Assembly: GCA_011032825.1 (NCBI GenBank)
Contig: JAADJZ010000044.1
Coordinates: forward strand, 1-64,000
Length of the DNA stretch: 64,000 nucleotides
Reading direction: 5' to 3'
Source of the DNA: Massariosphaeria phaeospora
Taxonomy: Eukaryota; Ascomycota; Dothideomycetes; Pleosporales
The notes under the pieces were generated by a model. That model was not told the DNA's origin. It saw only the letters and a list, made by a program, of their open reading frames with translations, and ran no database searches. Within the stretch, counting starts at the first letter, position 1. Every line of letters begins with the position of its first letter. Positions 45,180 through 56,723 of the stretch are shown piece by piece. The position numbers and the translations under genes were made by a program.

Positions 45180-45720
45180 TGCTTATGAATTCTAGAAATA
45201 AGTAACTAATTCTAGGAATAAAAATAGCTTCTAGGAATAACTAATTCTAGGAATAATAATTAACTAATCCTAGAAATAACTAATTCTAGGAATAATAATT
45301 AACTAATCCTAGAACTAACTAATTCTAGAAATAAGAATTAACTAATTCTAGAAATAACTAATTCTAGGAATAAAAATGCTTCTAGGAATAACCAATTCTA
45401 GGAATAACCAATTCTAGAAATAAAGATGCTTCTAGGAATAACCAATTTTAGAAATAAAAATTAACCGATTCTAGAAATAACTAATTCTAGGAATAACCAA
45501 TTCTAGAAAGATCTAGTTGGTTCGGTTTCTAGAATCAGTTATATTCTTATTCCTAGAAGCATTTTTATTCCTAGAAGCATTTTTATTTCTAGAAGTATTT
45601 AGTTATTTCTAGAATCGATTAGTTTAGTTCCTAGAATTAGTTATTTCTAAAAGCATTTTTATTTCTAGAATAGAAAGCTTTTATTTCTAGAATTGGTTAT
45701 TCCTAGAAGCATAGCGCTTG
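45180..45720. repeat. inverted minisatellite of TTCTAGGAATAAC units
   Basis: The left half repeats AATTCTAGGAATAACT-type units, many times, with CTTCTAGGAATAAAAATG variants; from about 45520 on, the same units appear in reverse complement (ATTCCTAGAAGCATTTTT). The pivot is near 45508-45530 (AGATCTAG). The array could fold into a long hairpin. No coding potential. Confidence 0.8.
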
Positions 45721-47604
45721 CTTATCGTTATTAACTTTCTATTTACTTTTCAACTTCTCTATGTACTTAGTACCTTTATTCACTTAACAATTCTAAATAT
45801 TAGTTAATTCAATACTTTGAAAATTATACCTAAGGATGCAGTTTATGCAACATGCTCTATTTACAACTTTGTAGAATTAGCTTTAGTTATGCTAAGAGTA
45901 TTAACTTATATATGTATATCTTAGCTAGCGTAATTAAAAGTACTAAGGATTCTCGAATTGCACTTAAAGTTCTAGTGCAATTCAAAGCAGCTTAGAACTT
46001 ATTAACAACGCTTAAGAGTACATTTTCTAAAGAGATAATATATCGAAGCTTAAAGTTAAAGAGAACAAAGAAAGCTTACTATAAACATGTAAAGCTAAAG
46101 AAACAAACGCTTAAAGCATACAAGATTAGATATACATACTATTAGCATATCTACAACGTTTTGCTACGAGAAGTGCTTTTATTCTCTACGCTAATATTAT
46201 AGCTTTGAACTTCTCCGTTAAAGCTTTCGAAATCAACTAAAGTATTCTTATAGCCGCGAAAGTCCTTATAGCCGCGAAAGTTCTCAAAGGTAACCTTAGA
46301 GAATTGATCTTTTAAAGCTAGCATGTTGGCTTTTTTGTGTGCTTAAAGTTGTTGCATGCTAAACTCTTTGTATGCAACTTCGTTCGTATACTCGTTGTTC
46401 TTTTCGCGAACTTTATCGCAAGTCGCTTTAAAGACGAAAGCAGTAACATTAATATAAGCCTGTAAAATTATTTTCTGTAATGCTAAAAGTATGTCGTAGA
46501 AATAAGTTTGCTATAGATAATACTAATACTAGTTCGTATAGTCTTGGTAATTTCTCAATCGTATAGCAATTTTCTTTACGCTAGAGCTGCTTCTTGTAAT
46601 TCATGTTTCTATCTAATGTAGTTTATAAACTATTGCGCTAGGCTTATATTATTCGCTTAGATTATTTTCTAAACCTAGAACGTTCGCAAGCTGTCTACGA
46701 AAGTTTGCCAATTTTAACAAAATGTTAGCTATCAAACTTCTTAGTATAGTGCAAAAATGCGAACTTGAAAACTTCTACCTAGAAGCAAGAACAGTTTAGA
46801 GTATTCTTAAAAATAAATAGCCTTAAAGTCTGTGTTGTAAGAATAAAAAATATTTAACATTAATTTCCTAAGCTTTGGCAAGCCTAGCACTTTAGCTACT
46901 TGCAAAAAAATAACTAAGTCTTTTGCTAGTCTCGCTAGCTCTAAAGTTTTGATATTGAAATAGTACTTAACTAGACAGCTAAGTAAAAACTTAGAGATCT
47001 AGTAATAGTAAAGAGCATCTGCGATTTTTCTAAGAGTAGCAAGAGAAATTTCTGCATAAGATATAAAAATGCTATGTGCTAACTAGCAAATGCGAAGAAA
47101 TATCTCTAGATTTTTTTTAAGCTCGATTGTAGTACGATTGCTAAAATGTTCGATTGTAGTATAAGTTCTAAAATGCTCGTTGAACTAGAGTAACAGTAAA
47201 GCTATTTTCGAGAAAAAATCTTAAAAGATATAATCGTAAATTAGAACTAGCGTGTTTTTTTTCTTATTAATAACATGCTCCTTGAGGTAGCCTATAGTAG
47301 AAAGCTAGTAGTTAAATTAATATAAAATTGTTTCTAAAGCTATTTATGTATCTTAGAAGTTTTTCTTAAAGTTGCTGCCTACTTCGCCGAATATAGCTTG
47401 CAAACCTATTTATTAAACTAAAGTTGCGTTACGTGAATCTAGTTCATGCAGCTAAAAAATCGCAAGACTACGAACTTGCTTTTACCGAAAGCTACAAGCA
47501 TATGCAGCAGTGTTTAAATACTTAGCCGAATTAGCTATCGCTTACATAGCGCGTGAACATGTTAATACTATACTTTAACTTTACATAATTGTAAACATCT
47601 AACG
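45721..47604. other. RIP block, no gene assigned
   Basis: No frame recognised. A short duplication CTTATAGCCGCGAAAGT occurs twice near 46240-46280. Confidence 0.4.
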
Positions 47605-47606
47605 TA

Positions 47607-49460
47607 CTTTACGAGTTCGTGCACTACACAAGTTCGTGCACTACTTTTGCTAAACCTCTACCAACTCAACCTCTATACGTGATGCTTCAACAACAACACT
47701 AAATAGAGCCTTCTAATAAGCGTTAGATACAAACTGCTCTTTAGGCTTTTAAACAAAACGCAACACTTTTCTTGCAACGCGCTGCAGCTATTTACAAAGT
47801 TACTTATACAACACTAAGCTACCAACGCGCAAAACAAACTCTACAAGCAAATCGCTAGCCGAAATTAAAGAATCTAACAAAGACTAAAGAGAGCGTAGTT
47901 GTTGAGCATATACTTAACTTTATTTCGCGCGAATTCCCTTCTAGGCTCGCAGCTGTAGCTGATATAGCCAATTCCTTACGCGCAAAGCGCAATCTAGGCT
48001 AGGTTAGCTTAAACTAGCTTAGTACGTAGGTCATGCACCGCTTTAAGTTTACAATAAAGTTCAATCGCAAGTACAATTACAAGAAAGCACTTTGCGAGAA
48101 TCTTAAGGTTATCTAGAGCTAGTTTCGCCTAGTAGCTAACATAAAAGCCAAGTACGGTATCTAGAATAAAAACACGTACAACTTCGACGAAACAAGCTTT
48201 ATAATAGGCTAGATATCAACTAGAGCAGTTGTTACAGCTTTAGAGAAACGAAAAAGGCCAAAGGCAATACAGCAAAGCAATAGAGAGTAAACAACAGTTA
48301 TCTAGAGCATTAACGCGACAAAGTAAGCTATTCTACTCTTTATTATCTTTAAGGGCTGCTACTACCTCTTTGCCTAGTACAAGAAAGAGGATTTGCTCTA
48401 GAACTAGGTTATTGCAGTCTCTAAAAAGAGCTAGACAACAAATAAGCTTAGCCTGCAGTAGTTAAAGCACTTTGATAAGCATACAAAGAAAAGAGTAGTT
48501 AGCAGCTACCAACTGCTCGCAATTAACGGCTATAAGAGCTATAACTCGCTCGCATTCTAGCAATACTGCAAGGAGAACAAGATTATTACTATCTATATGC
48601 TTTCGCACTTATCGCACCTCCTGCAGCCTCTTAATGTAAGTTGTTTTGCTCTTTTAAAGAAAGCGTACGGGCGCCAAGCCGAAGATCTCATGCGCAACCG
48701 AATTACTTACATTACAAAACTTGAGTTTCTACTATGCTTCATACGCGCCTATAATGCTGCAATTACTAAAAGTAATATTCAAAAAGAGTTTTAAGGCGCT
48801 AGATTGGTTCTATTTGACCTAGAACGGGTTATAACAGCTCTTGACGTTCGGTTGCGTACTCTATTACTACTACTACCTATCAACAACGAGCCCTAGCAGT
48901 CGCAAACTCTAAGCAATACTTTTGAACTAGGGTCGCAATCGACGCTCGTGAAAGCAAGAATTTAGAAGCATATAGATAGCTTACCAACGTCTATAGTAAA
49001 GGCCTTTAAGAAAGTTTCAAAGAAAGCAGCTATTATCGCGCACAAGCTAGTGTTAGCGCAACGGAAAATAGCTAAGCTGAAAGTAGCAAATAAGGCCGCT
49101 ACGCGACGTAAATCGCATAAAAGAAAGCAGGTTTAGGCAGAAAAGATTTTGACAGTTGAGAATAGAGCTTGTCTAACTGCTCTAAAAGAGTTTGAAGCGC
49201 GTAGTAATAAAAAGAAGCTAAAGACGCAAGTGCGCGCTAAAGCAGGTGAACTATCTCAAAAGCAGTGTAAACGGTGCAATTAAACTAGGCATAACGCGCG
49301 TACGTGTAAGCAAGCAGTAGAAGTAGACTCTAAATAATATCTCGTGTTATATTGCTCTATACAAGGCTAAAGTAAGCTGTTTTGCGCTAGAATAAAGTGG
49401 TTTTGGTAGAAGCTTGGCAAAAGTAGTGCACGAACCTGTGTAGTGCACGAACCCGTAAAG
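47607..49460 (+). mobile_element. pogo/Fot1-like DNA transposon E3, full length
   Basis: TIRs of 44 bp at 47607-47650 and 49417-49460 differ at two positions, both transitions; TA flanks at 47605-47606 and 49461-49462. Length 1854 bp. Doublet GTTCGTGCACTAC at 47615 and 47632 (17 bp). One damaged transposase frame inside. Confidence 0.9.
47682..49337 (+). pseudogene. pogo-like transposase of E3 (second subfamily), RIP-damaged
   Basis: A single 552-codon frame from ATG 47682 to TAA 49335-49337 without indels but with many TAG/TAA stops. The N-terminus is Gln-rich, followed by HTH (AAIYKVTYTTLSYQRAK) and CENP-B-like parts. DDE core: NFDETSFIIG keeps the first Asp; the second site reads LLAINGYKSYNS and the third HLLQPLNVSCF, with Asn where Asp is expected in both, each explained by a G-to-A change. 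The tail ends with a zinc-knuckle remnant KRCN(stop)TRHNARTCK. Closest to E4 and F. Confidence 0.85.
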
Positions 49461-49462
49461 TA

Positions 49463-50138
49463 CGTTAGTTATTCGAATGTTTTGTATATTTCTAATTCTA
49501 ACTAATTGTAACCTAACAACTGCGCTTTGCTAATAGCACTACTTATAATAGATTAGTTTCTTGCGAAAAAGCGAAAGTTAGCTTATTCTACTTACTTTTA
49601 GATACTTTTGCGTTAGGCACGGGCTTTGAAGTCGTTGTTAGCACTATACGAGTGTAAGCAAAGTATTTTTTCGTTGCGCTCGTTAGAACCTACTAGTGTT
49701 GTTCAAAGCAAGCGCGCGAACTAGCCTAAAGTTGTCTAACCTACAAAACCCTTTAGAGTCGTTAAATTCATAGAAATTAACAGAACTGCTAATTAGAAAC
49801 TTGGCAGCTATTGGAGAATTTATGCTTCTAAAATGCTAAGAGTACTATATCTATGTATTTTCGAGTGTGTAGCAACGAAACTAGAGCTAATTTTTAGAGC
49901 CTATGCCTATGCTTTCGGGCTCTGCGCGAAAGTTCGCAACTATTAACGCGAAGCTAAAAAGAGTTCTTGTTGCATTAGTTGTTCTAGATAGCTTTACTAG
50001 AGAGCAAGACATATAGTATTTGCAGTTTTTAACTGCATTTATCTATGTTCTAGCAATAGTTAACTTCGTAGCTAGAATTCATCTGCAGTAGACGTACTAG
50101 GCAACAACTACTTTTTCGAAAGAGAAAAAGTTAAAGAG
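49463..50138. other. RIP block spacer between E3 and E4
   Basis: No gene recognised in about 680 bp. Confidence 0.4.
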
Positions 50139-50140
50139 TA

Positions 50141-51984
50141 ACGTGTTTCATTAGTAAGTTGGCTACTTTAGTGAGTTGGCTACTAAACACCGGCGCGGCG
50201 ACTGCGCGGCAACAACACGTAATGTCTCAACAACACAACGCGCAAAGTACCTATACTAAAAGCGATATATATATTGCTATTTCTAATATTCAATCTAAGC
50301 AGATTTAAAGCAAAAGGCGCGCTGCTGCAGTCTACAAAGTTCTTTAATCAACAATTTAAAACCAACGCGCTAGGAAACGCTCTCGACGCAACTGCGAGCC
50401 GAAATCAAAGCGCTTTACAAAACTAGAAAAGAAAGCGATTGTGCAGCGTATACTTAACGAATCTCTACAAGGTCTACTGCTTTCAAAGGCACACATACAA
50501 GATATAGCAAATAGACTACTAAAAAAGCGCAGATGCAACTCTACTAGCAAGTGCTAGGTTAATAGGTTTATCAAGCGTACTTCTAAGCTGCGAACGCGAT
50601 AGAGCTGTTTGTACAATCGCTAGCGAGCTGCCTGCGAAGACCTAGCAGTTATCGAGCCCTAGTTCAGCCTAGTTCAATCGGTGAAAGCGAAGTACGATAT
50701 CCTTAATAAGAATACCTAGAACTTTGATAAATTAGGCTTTTTAATAGGCAAGATTACGTCTTAGCTTGTAGTAACAGGCTTAGATAAGCCTAAGAAAGCA
50801 AAGAAACTACAGCCTAGCAATTGCGAATGGACTACTCTAATACAAGCTGTCAGCGCGACAGAGAAACGCATTTTACTCTTTATTATCTTCGCTAGCAAGA
50901 TTCTAATCTCTACCTAGTTTGAGCTAGGAATACTACGCGACTAGGTTATTCAAGTTAGTCTAAATAGCTAAACAAGCAACGATCTTAGAGTTAACTAGCT
51001 TAAATACTTTAATACGCATGCAAAGTCTGTAGGAGCGTACAGGCTACTTATTATTAACAGCTACAAAAGCTATTGCTCGCTTGCTTTCTAGAACTACTGC
51101 AAGGAGAACAAGATTATTGCTTTTTGCATGCTATTTTACTTATCGCACTTGCTGCAGCTTCTCGACGTCGCTTGCTTCGCGCTGCTAAAGCGCTTTTATA
51201 GCGATAGTATCTTAGCTTTAGCGCGCAACTACATTTACTACATTAGCAAAGAAACTTTCTTACTAGCTTTTAAAGCTGCCTACGAGTATACATTTACTAA
51301 AGAAAACGCTCGCGCAGGGTTTAAAAGCGCTAGATTAGTTTTATTTAACCTAGATGCAGTGTTATTGAAGCTTGATGTAAAGTTGCGCACGCTAACTTCG
51401 CTACAGCGCAACGACGCTGCATAGAAAGCAAAAACGCTGCGCAACGCAAAAGAGCTAGAAGCTTAGACTACGCTTATTCGACAGAGAATGCAAAAGCGCT
51501 TAAGTTTCTTAGCGAGCTCTTTTAACGAGCAGGTACAACAGCTAAGTAAAAGCGCGCAGCAGATAGCGCATAATATAGTGTTGCTGCAAAAAGAACAAGC
51601 GCGTATGCGAAGCGCAATTAAAAAGCTTACAAAGCGTAAAACCTGTAAAAGGCAATACGTACAAGTTAAAAAAACTCTAACAGTTAGTAAAGTATCTAAC
51701 TTAATTGCTGCAAAAAAAGGTAGTAGTCGTAAAAACAGCGAGACGCTTGCGAAAAAAGTGCGCGCAGAGAAGCGCTGCGGCCGTTGCAGCAAGATTAAGC
51801 ATAATTCTCGCACTTGTAAAGTAAAAATAGAGAATGTAGATAGTAGTACTGCTTCTAAATAATATTATTTTATTGCGTATAGTATAGTAATTTGTTGTAG
51901 TGTTGCACTACGTCGCTGCGCGTGCGCGACGCTGAGGTTTAGTAGCCAACTTACTAAAGTAGCTAACTTACTAATAAAACACGT
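50141..51984 (+). mobile_element. pogo/Fot1-like DNA transposon E4, full length
   Basis: TIRs of 48 bp at 50141-50188 and 51937-51984 differ at three positions, all transitions; TA flanks at 50139-50140 and 51985-51986. Length 1844 bp. Doublet AGTTGGCTACT at 50157 and 50174. Fragment F (2836-3414) is a less-mutated relative of its 3' third. Confidence 0.9.
50222..51862 (+). pseudogene. pogo-like transposase of E4, RIP-damaged
   Basis: A single 547-codon frame from ATG 50222 to TAA 51860-51862 with many stops and no frameshift. Start MSQQHNAQSTYTKSD. HTH and CENP-B regions are traceable (KKAIVQRILNESLQG). The DDE second site reads LLIINSYKSYCS (Asn for Asp); the third reads HLLQLLDVACF. The C-terminus has coiled coil EQVQQLSKSAQQIAHNIVLLQ, basic KKLTKRKTCKRQYVQ and a zinc knuckle RCGRCSKIKHNSRTCK. 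Compared with F, many Glu codons have become Lys (GAG to AAG), again G-to-A. Confidence 0.85.
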
Positions 51985-51986
51985 TA

Positions 51987-54900
51987 TGCGAAAAGAATAG
52001 TCTTAATTAACGTTATACGTATTCGTAGCTTAACTTTCTTAGCTTTTTTTAACATAGAAACAGTTTTCTTTTTAACTTTGCACAACTACTTAACTAGTTC
52101 TTGCATTATAGAAAAAAGCAACTTAACAAAATCCGCTACTATGTACTGCTTCAATCGAATCGTGCATTTTTAGAATACTAGTTTTGTTAGTTAAATTATA
52201 GAGTTTTGCTTAAAGTTAGCAAAGCTTAATGTAACCTAGCGAAGCTTACTAGATAGTAACTATGTAACTCGCTTTCTATACGACCTAAGGCTTAGTTCGA
52301 GAAAAGTCAACGTAATAGCTTTTACACGAAAATAGCTGCTAAGCTTACTTAGCTTTAGAGTAATAGCTATCGCCGTTTATAAGCATAATTAGCTTGTTAA
52401 TTTTACTACTCTATTAGAATAAAGCGGGCGTGCCTATGAAAAGATAAGCTACTACAACGAATCGACATATGCTATAAAAGTAAAGAATTTGTTTTATATT
52501 GTTAGTAGCGGATGCGGAAAAAGTTAGAGCATGCGAAGATTTATAGCGAAAAGTTTCTACCTAACAAGCTGCTTAATTCGTTAGTAGACTAGCTAAATGC
52601 GCTAGTAGGTTCTCGTATTAGCTACTCGTATCTTTTGTTAACTTGTTTTAGCTTAGCTCTTTAAGAGATATATTAGAAAGTAAGTGCATACAGCTAAGTA
52701 AATAGCAGCAAGCGAAGATATTAGAAACGACAAAAAGCAAGTGCGCTTCTTTAGAGGTAGTGTTTTAGACAACAACGAAAATGTTACAAATCGTGCGAGA
52801 AATAGCGTCTCTAATTTTAAAACTAAGCCGAATTGCTTTGGAGATAGCGTTTTTAATCTTAGAAACAAGCTAAGCTGCTTTGACAATAGTTTTAGCAACG
52901 AGCTAGATCGCGTGTGTTAACTTTGCAGTTGTGCTTGTTAGTGCTAGTTGTGCACAGATTCTATAGGTTTTGCACGCAACGTTAGTATAACATGTAAACT
53001 ATGTTCTAAAAATCGAGATACTATTACTCTAGAGTTATGTAATTAACTACTTTCTAGTGTGTTTTGCGGCCTAGCCTGCTTAGAAAAGCGTTTTTCTTAA
53101 TAGTGCAATCGAATCGCGAGGCAGTTATTAATGCATAAAAATACACTAGCTTGAACAGCTCTCTACAAATGCAACTATAGAATTTTCAAAAGTTTTTAAG
53201 CTATGTAGATAGTTAAGATGCAAATTAGCAATAGCATAATAACAAGTCTAACTAGGTTGAAACAAATAGCTGCGTATAATTTAACATAGAATAAAAGTCG
53301 TGTGCCTATTAAAATTGTAAAGGAAAATGCAATTAGCAAAACGTTGCTAACGACATTTCAAATCGAGGTTAGCTAGAGTGCAACCTACGATACACAAAAG
53401 CTAAAGCCTAGCAAAATTAGCATTTAGTTTTAAAAAAAGCCGTAAAATACGTACTAGGTGTGCAAGGAGAATATAAGAATAAATAAGTTGCTACGCATAA
53501 AGCGTAAGTAGAAACTATTATTGCTAGAATAAAAATCTATGCACGTTTGAGTAGCGTTATAAAGTTAATTAAAGTATAGTAAAACGCAAGTAAGCTTATT
53601 TTTAGAAGCTATAGACAAGTTATGTATAAAGTTGTAGATGCGTACTGTAGTCTAAGAACTAAACAACTTTGCACGTTAATGTAGTAACTAAAGAAATCAA
53701 GAACAAAGAAAACAATTAAAGTATTTAGAACGCAAGTTGCGAGAAAGAAAAAGAAACTTAGATAGCAAAGAAAGCTATCGTATAGCTTAGAAACGATGAC
53801 TTTTTAAGTAGCAATGCGAAAGCATAACGTTATAGCAGCAACGCTAAACGAGATCTAGATAACTGCAACAAAAGCACGTTTACTAAGCATCTTAACTTTC
53901 TAATCGAGCCTAGGTAATAATCGCTTTCTAAAGTACATTCCGCGTTGTGTTAATATTAGCATGTACAAGAATAAACGCAAACGCCGCAAAGCAGTGCTTG
54001 TTTAGCAGCTAATAAGCTAAGCAGCTACAAGTAAGCTAAGTAGCTAAGCTAAGCAGCTAATAATTAGATGCTAAGATTTCAACAAGCTACACGTTACGTA
54101 GCTTGCTAGTACATAAACCTAGCTTAAGCTTGTAAGAAAATTCAACAACAATTTTACTTCGCCTAGTTACAAATAGCTTTAGATAGTTAGCTATGCTAGA
54201 GTTCTCTAGCTCTTTAGTACTATATTTTGATGTTCTAGAAATGTACGAAACATACAGCTACGAAATTCAAAGAATTGAAAAATCTAGAATATTATAGAAC
54301 TATAAGTACTTACATCTATTATAGAGCTAAGCTAACTTATTTTTACATTTTGCTACTAGCTTAAGACTACTTAGAAACTATAAAGTAGAATTCTACGCTA
54401 GAACCTGCTTCGGTTGAAAATAAAGCAATAACCTTTAAGCCTGCTTTTGAGCAAATAAAAAAGCAACTAGGCTTAGTTGCTATTGTAGCATCTAAAACTG
54501 TGTTTTTTGAAAATGCTTTTTAAACAGTATTTCTCGCGTGCTAGAACGTTTCTAGAATAAACAAATTTAACTTTAAGTTTTACTATACACGCTACCTAAC
54601 ACTTTAGAAAAAGATTCTAGAAAAGCTTAACAGCGATATATTAGTATAGTAGAAGCCTAGTTAGATATACTACGAAGATATCGAAGAGAAAAACAAGTAG
54701 CGAGTTCGTTAGTTTCTTAACGAAAACCCTAGAGCACTTAGACCAACATATTATTTAAACAATTGAATAAAAGAAAAGAAAAAATTTATTGAATTTATAA
54801 TAGAAGCTACTTATACATTAAGAGAAAAGCGTGCTTTTTAACACTCTCACTCGATTATAGCATCAATATAAAGCTCTTAATCGAAAAACTATACTTTTAC

Positions 54901-56700
54901 TAAATAAATACTTTTGCTTCTACTAAAACTCAAAAAGCAGTAAAGCAAACTAGCTCGTTAAATTGCTCGTTTATTACTATGTTACTGTTCTCAACTAGGG
55001 CTTTAATCCAAGCGCAAGTGTATGCGCAGCACTAATTAACGCTGCTCAAACTTTCGTTAGAAACGTACCAAACCTTGCGAACATTCTAGTCTTGCGCTAT
55101 AAAGGCAACAAAGTTACGCTATTTGCTGTTAAGAATAGCTAGTTAACGAAGCAAGTTGTTTTTATTGTAAGTTAGCCTTGCCTCGTAGTCGTAGATAATA
55201 ATAGCTTTGCTACTGCTTTTTTTCTTAATTTCTACTCTAACCTAAACGTAGCATAGCATTTTGTAAAGTTCTAATGCTAAAGCTGTAAAGCTAGTAAATA
55301 AGCCAATTCGCATGTTCTTACCGCTAGCTAGTGCGCGAGCTTATTTACTAAAGGTATCGTAGTTCTTTCAATTCTCTATTTCTTTAGAGTTCTTTTTCTT
55401 TGGTTCTTAGCTTCTGCGTTTATTTTTATCGCGATAGAAAACTAGCCGCGAGTGTACGTAAAGTGCGAGCTTAGATTCGTTAGCGTTAAAGAGCTTAACG
55501 ATAAAGCTAAAAAGATATTTAATAAAGTTAAGTCTTTTAGCGGTGTTTTAAAGAACAGGTAAAGTCATTGTGTGTAAGAATTTAATCGAGAATAAGTTAG
55601 TTCGTTGGAAGCGAATATTAGTAAAGTTTGAGTATGTAAAAGAAAATAAAAAAGGCTTTTAAACGCGACTTTTAAAGGTTCCGCTAAGTGTCTGTAGCGT
55701 TTGCAATTCGCTGTTAAAGTTTTAGTGTAAGAGTAATCAAGCAGGTAGTTGCGAGTTTTAAAAAGCTTTATCTAGACGCGGTGTCTAGGTAAAAGTAGCA
55801 ACGTAAAAGTAAAAGTAAAGCTTGCAGCAATAAACTCTGCTTCGCATGTAAACAGAAACACTGTAGCTTGCTGTTTCGAACTCTAGCTAATAGTAGCACT
55901 TCTAAGCTTAAAAACAAACTCGCTAGTTAAGCAGCGGTTTTTATTTTAGGCGTAGTTAGCGTTTGTGTATTTAATTAAGTTGCCGTAGCCAAAAGTTACG
56001 AGTGTGTTTGAGGTAGCGAAATATCTTCTACACTACTTTCTAGTAAAAGAGCCCTAGGAATTAGCGAAGAAGCAGCTAACTTAAGAAACTGCGAAAGCTA
56101 GGTCTAGTTAAGTACCTAGCGTTAAGATACATAATAGAGCTAACTGCAAATTAATACTTAATTCTAAAATCTGCGGTTGCTTGTTCGCTTTCTTTTGCAA
56201 GAACTAGAATCGTGTTAGTAGTAAACAGCAGAGCTAAGGCCTTTAGTAAATTAATGTTGAAGTTAGCTAGAACCTTGTTGAATTTATAATAGAGAAAGCT
56301 TTCTACTTATACATATAGAGAAAGGCATGTAATTATGCTCTTTAACACTATGCAAAGAACTAAAGCGAATTACTACTATACTTAGTTAAGTTTCGAGATA
56401 ATAGGTTCGTAATGCTAGGCAGTGAAAACGAAAGTAAATCGAAAGCGAATGTAAAAACAAGTTCTACAAGTTCTAGCCTAAGAATTTGCAAAGCTGTGCT
56501 AAACCAATGCGCTTTTTTTTCTATTAAATTATTGATACTATACTTTGCATTAGCTTTTTAATCTCAAGAGCTATTGCATTACCTACTCGTTAATCTTAAT
56601 AAGCTTTGCTAATTTCTTTTTAACGTTCGTCTCAATCTCTTGATTAGAAACATTAAGCAATAGTAGTGCTATTCTATTGCTAGAAAACAGTATTAGTAGG
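51987..56700. other. RIP block, no gene assigned
   Basis: A minus-strand stretch around 52910-52700 reads an amphipathic imperfect repeat (AKTIVKAAQLVSKIKNAISKAIRLSFKIRDAIS). Around 55010-55330 a plus-strand frame is nearly open (SASVCAALINAAQTFVRNVPNLANILVLRYKGNKV). Neither is recognised. The rest shows no traceable frame by eye. Confidence 0.35.
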
Positions 56701-56723
56701 CCGGCATTTAAGCACTTTCTTTT

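Noticed and set aside
51463..51813. 116-codon minus-strand ORF
   Set aside because: Antisense to the E4 transposase C-terminus.
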